A stretch of DNA of 64,000 nucleotides from Hydractinia symbiolongicarpus. Taxonomy: Eukaryota; Cnidaria; Hydrozoa; Anthoathecata; Hydractiniidae. Positions 1-11,321 of this stretch are shown here, piece after piece. The notes under the pieces were generated by a model. That model saw only the letters and a list, made by a program, of their open reading frames with translations. It ran no database searches and was not told the origin of the DNA. The DNA is taken from positions 10,155,851-10,219,850 of the forward strand of contig NC_079877.1 of NCBI RefSeq assembly GCF_029227915.1, written 5' to 3'. The position numbers and the translations under genes were made by a program. Within the stretch, counting starts at the first letter, position 1; each line of letters begins with the position of its first letter.

Positions 1-3000
1 CAGGCCATGGTCGAGGTACCATTCGAGCAAGGTTGTGAGCAGCAAGATCTTTTTAGCTTTCATCAACCCTAGAAGCTTACGTGTACCTGGAACACGTTTG
101 CGCCCTGTTGCTTTTAGGTACTCGTGCATGTGCTTGGGGATTTGATCGTCGGGTATCTCCTTGACCACAAATAGCGGAGCCATCTTGCTGAATTTGTCAT
201 GCAGCTCCAGAGGGACCTCGATGTCGACCTGCGCATAACCAAAGAGGGATCCATTTTGCATACCTTCTATCAACAGTCTGATGTTGTGCTCAGCCGTGGG
301 TGTATCAATCTTGAGCAGCTTCTCTTTACCGCACGGAAAGTAGTTCATCAACTTACTCGGGTACAGCAAGTTTGCGTCGTACCCTAGAATGGTTTTGCAC
401 TTTTTACTGTTTTGACCATAGATATGAGATCTGATACCCGTCACGTCTCTCTCGTGGTACCTACAGAACACAATCGCAGGCCCTCCAACCATGCCCGTCT
501 GCAAGAGCTCGTAGGCCTCATTCTTCGTGCACTCAGTGCAAGTCTCTCGCACCTTTTTGCACGCCTCGCAAGACCGTTGGTAGCAGTCTACCTTACACTT
601 GTGCTTGCATGGTTCTCCTGGAGCGTAGAGCTCTAGCTTTGGGTTCAGTCGTAGAGACTTGTTCAAAACGTAGCGCATCGATACACCTGGAATGCTTACC
701 GCGTCTTTTAAAATATCTATCTCGTCGTCGTAGTACTGCAGCCTTGTCTTGTCCACGGCTTCGATGAAAGGTTCCACATCGGCTAAATTATACTCACGCA
801 ACCAGTCCATCATGGTGACGCAGCCTCGAATGTTTCGTACTCTTCAGTAGAGAGGGTGTTTTTCCCACTAAGACTGCTATAGAAGTGTTCGTGCTCCACG
901 GGTCCGACGTGATTTAGCTTGCCATAGCTCGTCAGCCACTCGTATGGGAACACCAGCTTTTTGAGCTTGCAATCCAGAGACTTGCACCATAGGTCGTAGC
1001 TCATGCCAGGAGCTATAAAATTTTTGATATCGAGAAATTTGAACCTCGAGGTCGTGAGGAAAATGTAGTCGTTGTCTTTCTTCGCCACGTTGATCTTTTC
1101 GCTATCGTCTCTGACAATTTGATCGACAAAGTACCGCTTGATCATGTTCAGGTCATACTTGCCACTGTTGAAGCCGATCACGGCCACTTGGTTTACCCAC
1201 TCGTTCCATGCCTTCTGAGTCTTGTCTGGAAGCATGTCAAAATCATCGGGTCTCGGGTACATTCTCTTCACATCTTTCACGATGATGGCGTGTCTCTTTT
1301 CGAGCTGCTCCACAAATCGTTCAACCAAGATCTTGGGATCATCGTGCACCAGGAACGTTGGATCCCAGTTCAGACTATCGTAAATGGCGACGCTGACCGG
1401 TACATGCTCCGAGATGTATGTTAGATCGGATGTTTGCCGCTGATTCAGAGGGAGCATGAGGGCCTCGAAATAAAAAACACGATGTAGTGAGGGTAGGGTC
1501 GAAATTTTTTCTTGAAGTACCTCTTGGCTTTGGGTGGGCTCTCACACTCCCACACTGTCACGAGGTTGTGGCCAAGTTTTCGGATGCCTTCCTCCTTAGA
1601 CTTGGTGGCCGTATATCGATATTTATTCGTGTTTGTTCCTTGTCAGGGGCATCCGTGCCACTTGCAGCCGTGGTACTCATAGACTGTCCTGGTCTGAGGT
1701 TCATAGCCGTCTACAAGGTAGACCTCATTTTCTTTCTCCCCGTAGCGAATCACGCGTTCTCCTCCATGCCCACAGAGTGCGTGATGGATGTGTCTTCCAG
1801 TTTCCCTCGACATGTGCTCGAGCCATTTACAAGCGTCATAGCTGAAGCCCTCACCGTAAAAGACCTTCTCTGACTTGCTAGGCATGCGCTTGACCTTCTC
1901 GCCTTTGCAGATGATAGTCGGCTTTTTCCCCTCGCACTCGTTCTTTTTGTGCCTTGTTAGGTTTTCAGCTCTGGTGAATCGCTGTTTGCAGGCCTCGCAT
2001 TCCCAGTGTTGCGTTAAAACATCTATCTTTTTAATGTAGAAACAGTGCCCATCCAGCATACCAAGGTTGATCGTGTCTAAATCTTTTTTGTATTGATTCT
2101 GACCGTACACGAGTCTCCATGGCACTTTCTCAGAGTTGGTCTTGGGTTCAAAGACCCTGATGTTGATCTTGAAACGCTTCGCTATGCCCTCAAAGTCAAC
2201 AAGCTTCGTAGCACGTACTTCTTCCCTCTTTAGTTTGGGATTGTCGTAGTACTCGCGTGCTAGTGTGAGAGCTGGCCGAGTAATGTACGTTTCTTTTTGC
2301 TTCTTATCTTCACGTGAGTGTATGATCAGGCATCTCCAGACACACAAATTGTCGGTTCTTTCATCCTCCTTGTCAAAGTTGTAGATGCACCTTTTCCCCC
2401 GCAACCAGTCTGGTAAAGGTCCACAACCTAACAAAGGCTCCCTCGTAGAGATGATCTTGATCTGCACATGCTGGAAGACTATTTTCCCTTCGTACGATCC
2501 CAGGGTCTCGATTGTTCTTTCTGGTGGTAAGTACGCCTTCCCCCAAAACTCATGATCTCCTAGATCTAATCGCTGCATTTCGCATTTTTCGATAAAGGCT
2601 TCGATGTCAGCTAGGCTCGTAAGCGATCCTTCGCTTCCCTTGCTCTTGTGATACAGAGCCGTGCCACCTCCTGCTTCGTAGATGGTGCAAGCAAAACTGT
2701 AGACTACCTTGACCCTCATGTCTATGTAGGGCGTAATTTTTCGCATGATGACCTCCGCCAGTGGCTGATTAAGGTTCTTGTTGAATCGCCATGTCTTGAC
2801 GCGATTTCCGTCTTCCAACATCTGTGTGTCATTTTCATCAAAAATGTGCTGAATGTCTTCGACGCCTTCGGATCGGTTTTTCTCTTGTGGGAACATGTGC
2901 TTGATGTCTTCGACTCCGCTGTATTCGTCTTGTATGTCTCCAGCATCGTAAAAGTCCTCTCGCGCTTCAGTTTCGATTTCGTCGTGCAGCGTCGTCTTTC

Positions 3001-3148
3001 CAGCAATTTGTTCCCTTGCTCTGTTATAATAAGAAATAACAGTGTCTCGTACACTCTTCAGGCGATCGGCAAGAGCGTCGCGAGTTGCTGCTACTGGCGC
3101 TGAGACAGCGCTATATAATTTACTAATTGCATTCTTGAACCAACTCAT
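1..3148 (-). pseudogene. Polinton P1 family B DNA polymerase (N-terminal part, runs off left edge)
   Basis: The gene starts at the ATG at 3148 (MSWFKNAIS) and reads leftward. The first 501 codons hold a basic N-terminal region, a DNLCVWRC segment, a C2H2 zinc finger near residues 378-403 and a nuclease-like block ending YEYHGCKWHGC, all before the frame breaks near 1643. The exonuclease part follows (810-1457) with the second exonuclease motif FNSGKYD. The first exonuclease motif is broken: its Asp position is lost with an extra base near 1465. A further shift near 815 leads into the polymerase part, where motif A (GYDANLLYPS) is read at about 352-387. Protein-primed PolB of this layout is the hallmark of Polinton/Maverick elements. 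At least three frameshifts make it a fossil. The homologous gene at 57091-60789 sets the order. Confidence 0.85.
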
Positions 3149-3450
3149 TTCTTTTTTATTATAAGGAGATTCAGACTTTAACTAACATCGGTTGCAATTT
3201 GAGTAGGGAATTTCCCTATTCAAACAGATTTGCGCATGCGCGTTTGTCAGCAGTTTTTGTCGTGTGCCGTCATGATGTCACGTGACTTGTTTACTCATTT
3301 GAGGTATGATAAAATCTGTGACTTGTTTACTCATTTGAGGCATGATGAAATCTGTGACATCACAGATTTTTTAGGGGTCTAAAAGCAGCGTTTTTTAATA
3401 GGGGTTCGACCGTCAAAAACCTAAAACCTGATTATATTACCTCCCTACTC
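3149..3450. repeat. Polinton P1 right terminal region
   Basis: This noncoding stretch separates the polymerase start from G1 intron sequence. It holds a TATAATAAA box (reverse strand, 3155-3163) just before the polymerase ATG, two adjacent copies of a 37-bp repeat (GACTTGTTTACTCATTTGAG..., about 3286-3360), a GATGTCAC/GTGACATC motif and an AGGGAATTTCCCT-like palindrome. The outermost bases (about 3430-3450) match 14 of 16 bases at the right end of the outer Polinton near 61050. That supports a real element end, though the exact last base and target duplication are unclear. Confidence 0.65.
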
Positions 3451-3811
3451 TAGCTGATATGACGTTGCAAAGTAATGACATTTTGGTAGTGATCATTCAG
3501 CTTGGGATCAGTCTTTTCAGCGTGAAGTACAATTTTAAAAATGTTTTGACTGTTGCTTTAGATACTTTTTGGAAATAAATGACAGCCGTTTTGAAGGATA
3601 AAAATCACGCATGTTAGAAAAAACAACTATAAATATTTGCATTAAAATAATTGGGAAAGACATCGTTACCTGTCTTTGAGTTTTGATCTACGAAGGCCTT
3701 TTTGATCATAGAAGTTTAATTCACCATGAGCAAATTACATATTTTATCGCGTTCGCCGGCATGTGTATGATTTTGGGGGGATATAAAAACAACTTACTGT
3801 TTTTACTTCAG

Positions 3812-6800
3812 GGCATCGTTGAATCAAGTTTTGGTGCTGGTTTCATGGCTGGTCCTGCAATAGGTGGCATACTATACAAAGTATTTATATTAATGCATTA
3901 TTTCATTAAATTGTCTTTAATATGTGCATATTGTTTGGTTAATATTCTATTTGGAGCATACTGTATTTCTAATTACTTTCTGCAACAACCACAGCCACAT
4001 TCTACACTTATTTTATCCCTTATCTTTAGTTTTTCTCATTAAATTATCAAATCAACTTAAGTACACCTTAATTTACTTGTTTTTAGGTCGGTGGATTCAC
4101 ATTACCGTTTCTAGTTTTGGGCTTGTGTGTTATTTGTTTAATTTTTAGTTTAATCTTCATTTTACCATCGTCCAAAGGTGAGAATTATCTCCATATCGTG
4201 TGAAGTCAAACCAGTTTCTTTAAACCCTCTTAGTGTAGAAATACTCAGTACACAGGACTATTTATTTAAGTATACGAAGTGATTATTGCTATGTTTTTCA
4301 ATTTAGTATGACATATGTTAGTATATCTTGACGAAGTTTATCCACACCTACCATTTCTACCAAATAAAATCAAGGTTTATTTTCATATTTGTTTTTAGAA
4401 TTACAAGATGATTGCAGTCATCACCATGATGTGACTGAAAGTTCATTGATAAAAGTTTTGTTGGTACCCGGTGTCTTAATAATGAGTAGGTATAAGTTTC
4501 AAGAATTGTCTCCTGGTAAAAAGATGAGTAAGCCAAAACAAAAGTCCATCACAATGAATGGTGATGTTAAGTTTTTCCCACAAAACCTGGCCAAAAATTC
4601 GTTTTTGAAAAAATATTGACATGATTAAAGAAGATACATTCAATGAAATGTAAACTACATTTAGGCCGGTCTTGTTAGGAGTTCAATATGGGAGCGGGGG
4701 TTAAAAATCCCCGACAAAATAATCATCGCCTTACTATAGAACTATTACTATAAAGCTGTGTGATGAGAAAATCGGTTGCTAGCATTTAAGATTTGTAGAA
4801 GTTTTTGTCAGAAGCGTAAAAACACTAAAATGTGACTTACCTAACTCTAACTCCTAAAATGATATGCTTTAAACGTTTTTAAAAACAATTATTCTATCCG
4901 GTCCGAATAGGTTTAATTCATAATAAATGCAATCACTTATCTAACATAGTCGCAAATCCAACTCCGAAATATTAGTTAGCCTAGAAAATGTTGTTAAAGA
5001 AGTAGTAAAATTAAAAGTAAATTTTACGGGCCAAATAGGTTTCTTCTTTTTCCATTTATTGATTTCAAAATGATATTCTTTGCCTTTCTTTTCTCCTGAA
5101 TTTTTCAGCTAGCGTAAACATTATGATTGGGATTGCAAATACATTCTTTGATACAACGTTGGCAAACCATATCAATTCTATTACAAATGTAAGTTCAGAA
5201 ATTTATTTTGCTGCAGAAAGCGCTTTTTAAAGAAACTCATTATTTATAAAGTGAAAGCATAAACGTGTTGTACAACAGTCGCCATTTTAGTTTACGTAGC
5301 GTCACATCTGCCCAAAAAGTATCACTACTGTCAAAGTTACTTTTCGACGTTCTGAAGATTTCTGGAATGTCATAAAAGTTTCTGAAACGTATTACAGACC
5401 TTCAGGATGTTGTCCTGCAGTTCTCCTAGCTATCCTCCAGACTTCTAGTAAATTGTTATTTCAAAATTGAAATTGTTGTTGCATACATTCAATTGTTGTT
5501 GCAGACGTGCAATTGTTATTGCAGACATTGAATTGTTATTGCAGACTTGCAATTGTTATTACAGAGATTCAATTGTTATTGCAGCCATGCAATTGTTATT
5601 GTGGACATGCAATTGTTATTGCAGACATGCAATTGTTATTGCAGACATGCAATTGTTATTGCAGACATGCAATTGTTATTGCAGACATGCAATTGTTATT
5701 GCAGACATGCAATTGTTATTGCAGACATGAGATTGTTGTTGCAGACATGAGATTGTTATTACATACATCCAATTATTGCTGCAGACATGCAATTGTTATT
5801 ACAGACATTTAATTATTGTTGCAGACATGCAATTGTTATTGTGGACATGCAAATGTTATTGCAGACATGCAATTGTTATTGCAGACATGCAATTGTTATT
5901 GCAGACATAAGATTGTTGTTGCAGACATGAGATTGTTATTACATACATCCAATTATTGCTGCAGACATGCAATTGTTATTACAGACATTTAATTATTGTT
6001 GCAGACATGCAATTGTTATTGCAGACATGCAATTGTTACTGTAGACATGCAATTGTTATTGCAGACATGCAATTGTTACTGTAGACATGCAATTGCTATT
6101 GCAGACTGTCAATTGTTATTGTGGACATGCAATTGTTATTGGAGACAATTTTTATTATTGTAGACATGCCACTTTATCAACCATCTAAACTCACCTATCT
6201 TGTTTTCATTTTTTTTAAAAAATGTAGAACACATTGTCGGTTATGCAGATTGGATTCTTCTTTTTAATTCCATCTGGTTTTTACACCTTCTCAGCTCCTA
6301 TTGTTGGTGTTGTGGCAGATAAGTTGGTAAGTTAACTTTCTGCTTCATTATTAGTCCTTTTACATGTAAATCATATAAGTTGTCTTTTCACATCTTCTTT
6401 CCACAAGGACAGAGTGTTAGCAATTGAGTATAAATTAATGCCTATCTCTTCATTTTTAGGTTAGGACTTGTTTTTGTTATTTGCAGCAATTAAAACTTTT
6501 CTAAGCGGTTAATTAGGAAACTAGTTTACATTGCCGTGCATATATGTACTGTTCAAGACAGGTCTATTTTATATTTTGTTCCCATATCGCTTTGTTTTTT
6601 GCTATTCTAAGTGCTTTTGTGATGTTCAGCGTGTCTTTCAGTTGTTGATTCATTATTTTCAACCAAGCTGTTGTTGGTCTTCCTTTTTTATTATTTATTA
6701 TTATTATCTTATTATAAAAACTATGCTTGTATATAATTCTCTAAGAAAAATTTTTTTTTACAGGTATTGTTGTTAGTTAACAGAAAAACTTAGTTTTGAC

Positions 6801-9800
6801 TGAATCAAGTCCTGAAAATTTAAAGTAACTAGTCGGTTTCTCTTGCATGTACAAACAGACGTACATGGGTATTAGAATATAGATTTTCACACACTATTAT
6901 AATGTTGTCTAAATAGCCGTTTTTGTGTGTTTTCTGTTTAAATTGGCAGCTTACCTGTAATCTTGCCGAAATTTTGTGGAAACCAGGGGGTTATTAAATC
7001 GAAAAATTAATTGTATTTGCACCTATAATCATAGCAATAACCACTGTTCGAGTGAACTTCACCACTTCATGCTAACAGGCGGGCAAAACTGCAAAAAAGA
7101 ATGCACGAAGTGTAAGTTCATTCCAACTAAAACGAGTAGTCAAAGCGTGTGTCGTGGAAAAAACAGACAGATTTCAGGGACAACAACCTAGTGACAATAG
7201 ACTAGGAACAACAACCCAGTTGTAGTTGTGAATGTGAGCCAATGTTTACCCTCTCACATAAGCCTGGTGTAGAACGGTAATGGTAGGAAATCTAACATCC
7301 ATATGTTATGTGGATATCCTAATAACTCACTCATATTCTGTTTTGGTATTGTCCTTTGTTTTAATTAAGTGGTGCAATCAAAAGATATGCGCCACCTTTG
7401 CTTTAAAGTAAGTAAAATAATCTTGCTAGTAAATGTAACGTTAAGACATTTCGCCTAGAGATTATCACAGTGTTTTAGACATATCGTATTATAAATAAGT
7501 ATGATACTCTAATTCCTTCAATTCTCTTTTTCTCGAAATTCTGGTGCTTATTTTGGCTACGTACTTTCTACCATTAGGTAGTCGCAGGACTACAGAAAAA
7601 TTGCAACTATTCTTCGGTTTTTAAAAATTAGTGTTTTCCTAATTGTTAAATAACTGTTATTGATGATGGGATAACGATTCCAAATTTACTTTCGGTACTA
7701 ATTATATAATAATAGTGCACTACCATTCAACCAGTTTTATTTTCTAGAAGACAAACAACATTTAAAGTTTGTCCCTCAACACCATTTTTATAAAAGGCGT
7801 AGGCACTACGGCCCTTGTTATTATTTGCGCATACGAAACCTTTTTTGGTGCCAGCACGCCCGTTCTTCAGATTTTTTAGACCTTAGGGAATCAACGCATA
7901 AATTGTTTCATAAAGAGGCTAATTCAAAATGACTGGTACTTTTGCATTGCTGTTTACATTTATCAAAAAAAGTTGCAAAAAAACTTTTTTAGCAGCCTGA
8001 CGGCCGAAAAGTTTTGTAAAGTGGATTTCGCTTCGTCAGGCTCAAGAAATAGCAATAAAAAGGTCATTGGCAAAAACAGCATGTTCAGATTTATAGATGC
8101 AATCATTCGTATTTCTGTGATTACAACAATGATGTTATTGGAATCATGGTTATTGCGTTTTCCGCAGAAAAAAACAGATTTTGTTTTATCATCGAACTAA
8201 TTCTTTTATGTATATCGTTATCTGGAAATGAAATTGCTATTGAAAAAAAAGGTTTTTAAACGGATTTTTGCAGTATCATTTTTCATTTATATTATGATTT
8301 ATTATGGATGTGTATGTTTGTGTAGGTAATTTTCTTTCTCAAAACCTTATTGTAGAACGCTGGAAGAAGTTTTATGGTTATTGGGAGTTTTTTGTGCTTT
8401 GCAGGTTATATGTTTATAGGACCTTCACCGCTAGTTCGCTACGTCGTACCCGCGTGAGTAGTTTATTTATTTTGTGACACAAAAATAACACTTGACACTT
8501 CGAGACTCTTAAATTAATACAAAAATTGCGTGTCGTAGCAACGCCTAAAAATTTCCATTCGACAAATTAAAGTGGGTCACCCTTCCATCCTGTTTAATTC
8601 TTACTTTTTTTGTGGTCACACCATAAAAGTCTTTCTGAAAACGCCAAAATACCTAAAAGTTTTCCGAAGTATTTCCTTTTTTAACTTTGAAAAGTCCTAT
8701 AAACGGGTTTGTTTATTACCTATCGATGTTAACGCATTTACACACAATTAACCATGGAAAACATGATGCTAATGCTTTTCTTAAGAAAATGTGTTTACAA
8801 TCTTAATAATCCCTGCAATCTTAGTCAAACTTGTAGGAATTAAACATAATAAAGTTTGTTCCACAAGGCCAAGTGCATTTTAAATTGCATCAATCTAATC
8901 CAAATATCTGTGGTGACGAGTTCATAACTTTGTATTAATGTATGACTACATGACTATACATAAGTATATGACTATACGATTTAATCATTTGATTTTTATT
9001 CTGATACTTCAGACATCTCTGGGTGGTGTGTATTTCTTTAGCAGTGATTGGTATCACAGTTAGCTTATGCTTCGTTCCAGTGATTAGTCACATGCAAGAA
9101 AGTGCTATGTAAGTTAACCAATTGTTTCACCTTGTGATTTTGGTAATGTTTGCTAGTTTTTTGATGAGTGACGTATGGTTGTTTTTTGTGACTTTCGGTT
9201 TGGAAAATTGTCCTATCTAAGACAATTGTTTTTTGTAATTGATTTGTCAGTCGTAAAACAGTGGTATCCATTCATTTGTTTTTGTTGTTCCATAAATAAC
9301 TAGCATTTGAATAGTATCTAAGGCATTGTTAAACCATTACAATAACGTAGCTCTATAATGACGTTGTATTAATTGTAAACTGTACCTGAATATTGATGAA
9401 GATTTTTTTCTAGGAGTAAAAGGAATACAGGAGCAATTAAAAATAAACGTCCTAATGAAATACACGAGGGTTCTACTAACTGTACCTCCACACTGGGAAT
9501 GAGAAGTGTTCCATTAGTTTTCGCGCTTTTTCATTAAAGACAAAAGTAGGGACATGACTAGCTAATACATATTTGTGTTTTTCAGAGATGCTGGATTTGA
9601 AGACAACCTAGTAACAGCCAGTCTGGTATCTGGTATTTGGAATGGAAGCTTAAGCATCGGGTATGTTACGAGTAATAAACAATATAATTTCCTGATGTTT
9701 GTTAACTCATATTGCCGGCAAATGTGCTGGTTTTACTAGTATTTTTCTTTGATAGTAGAGTTTGTTTAAATGTGTTAAATGAGGAGGTCTCTGCTATTTC

Positions 9801-11321
9801 AGGAACACAGTAGGTCCTACTTTTGCTGGTATTTTTACTGATCATTTTGGATTCCCTTGGGCATCTACCGTAAGTTACATTTTAGGTGTAAACGAATTAA
9901 AAAACAATTACATTAGTGTGTATTACTTTGCGAACTGCGAATACTTTTAATGTTCTGCACATTTTTGTTACTTTTACATTATATATTCATTTTTTTCCTT
10001 TCTTTTTGCACGTGAAAAAAATGCACATCGTCAGCCATACATTATTTTAAAACATATCAGAAATTGTTTTATAGGTATTAATAGTACCAGAAATAGGTAA
10101 TACTTGGAGAACGTTTTAATTTTAAGTACTTGTAATAATGCTGTAAACATTTTGAAGTTAACAGATAAATATTTTGTTTAGCCTAAGCCTAATGCACTAA
10201 AACTGCGTTAGCGTCGATAGGAATGTAATGATCTATATCACAAAAACCTTTTGAGGTAGACAAACATTTATTATCGAGCCGTGATATTTACAAAATTAAG
10301 GCATATAACTATTAGCTACGTTGTTTTGTTCTGCTGACAACTATGATGTCATTTTTTATTTTAGGTCATTGCATTTTTGTTTCTTGCGGAGGTTTGTTCA
10401 TTTACTCCACTTCTTTTACTTCAGTTCTTCCATTTATGTTTGCTTAATACATCTTTTTATTTGTTTTATAGGGTACTGGTTTAGTTATTTACACTGCATG
10501 GAACAGGAGAAAGCGACTGTAAGTAGACTTCAATTATTTTTTGTAAAGTAAACTTATTTAAGGTGAGATTATAAATAAATGAGACTTTTTCTGACCAAGA
10601 CCAAACTCCGTGTTCTCCTGAACTTTCTTCTTAAATTAAATAAGAGAAATTTCCCTTGATTGTGTGCCTCAACAAATGACACTTTGAATAAATAGGACCG
10701 CGTTTTCGTCTTACCTGCAAAATAACTTTCAGGAAAGTTAGTGGGACTTTAAGTGCCACTGAACGCAAGTAAACTGACAAGATTAAATGCATCAGCACGG
10801 CCAAATGGTAGATTACTACCCCAATGTTTTTGTACGATAATTTTTTGGTCTTTATCCTACGCTTGCTATGATTGTCACGACGATTCGATTTAAAGTATCC
10901 AATGGGAAACAAAGCAAAGGAAGATGCTTTGTTTTTTATACTAATGATCAACAAGTAACAACTCTCTAGAAAAAGGCTACTGGCAAACAGTTTAAATCAA
11001 TAAATAGGATCTTTATGCAAAGTACAAACTTGGCTTGAGGTCTAGTTTACTGACGGAAAACATAAATTAGGGGCGATGGACAGCAGGTTCTATTACTTAA
11101 CGCCGGTTAAAGTGTTTCTGTATTTTCCTGTTATGCATTTTTCTATTTCAACAAAGTTTTGAACATTGAAATACAGTAGAAAGTAAACCTGATTAGACTT
11201 TTTTTTTTGTATTTTTAGAAATATAGACAATTCAGGGTACAAACCCCTAAAAGAAACACACAAAGAACTCGAAGAAGAAATAGAAGACTATAATGACTTA
11301 CATAACAAAACAGAAAGTTGA
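3812..11321 (+). CDS. SLC18B1-like: MFS transporter, SLC18B1-like, paralog G1 (exons 5-16)
   Basis: Exons with GT-AG borders and matching phases: 3812-3880, 4087-4177, 4399-4489, 5113-5188, 6228-6326, 8356-8453, 9013-9108, 9586-9660, 9803-9869, 10365-10391 (a 27-base microexon), 10472-10518 and 11219-11321 with stop TGA. The product is a multi-pass membrane transporter of the major facilitator family. Recognisable parts are the motif C region MAGPAIGGILY in TM5, an acidic/His loop after TM6, a DKL motif after TM8, GPSPLVRYVVP, and the second GPTFAG near TM11, with a charged cytoplasmic tail. By similarity it would be a proton-coupled organic cation/polyamine carrier like SLC18B1; the substrate is inferred. 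Exons 1-4 must lie left of P1, which occupies intron 4. No break is seen in these twelve exons. Confidence 0.85.
5465..6160 (+). repeat. 20-bp minisatellite in G1 intron 8
   Basis: About 34 head-to-tail copies of a 20-bp unit, CAATTGTTATTGCAGACATG, with point variants (GTGGACATG, GTAGACATG). Since 20 is not a multiple of three, all frames give long artificial reading frames; none is a gene. Each unit carries a TTATTGCAG acceptor-like string just upstream of exon 9. The same unit sits at the same place in the paralog (29545-29805, 13 copies), so it predates the duplication. Confidence 0.95.
8000..8200 (+). other. Conserved open segment in G1 intron 9
   Basis: A short open segment in intron 9 reads IGKNSMFRFIDA followed by ITTMMLLESWLL. 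The equivalent place in the other paralog (about 62485-62616) also reads IGKNSMSRLIDG and ITTMMLFASWLL, although most surrounding intron sequence has drifted to about 80% identity. It has no obvious place in the transporter fold, since exon 9 joins exon 10 directly. It could be an alternative exon, an old coding relic or chance conservation. Confidence 0.3.

Noticed and set aside
5467-5812. Overlapping frames rich in CNCYC/MQLLLQ in three frames
   Set aside because: They come from the 20-bp minisatellite; a 20-base period keeps all frames open without coding meaning. The same holds for 29568-29813.
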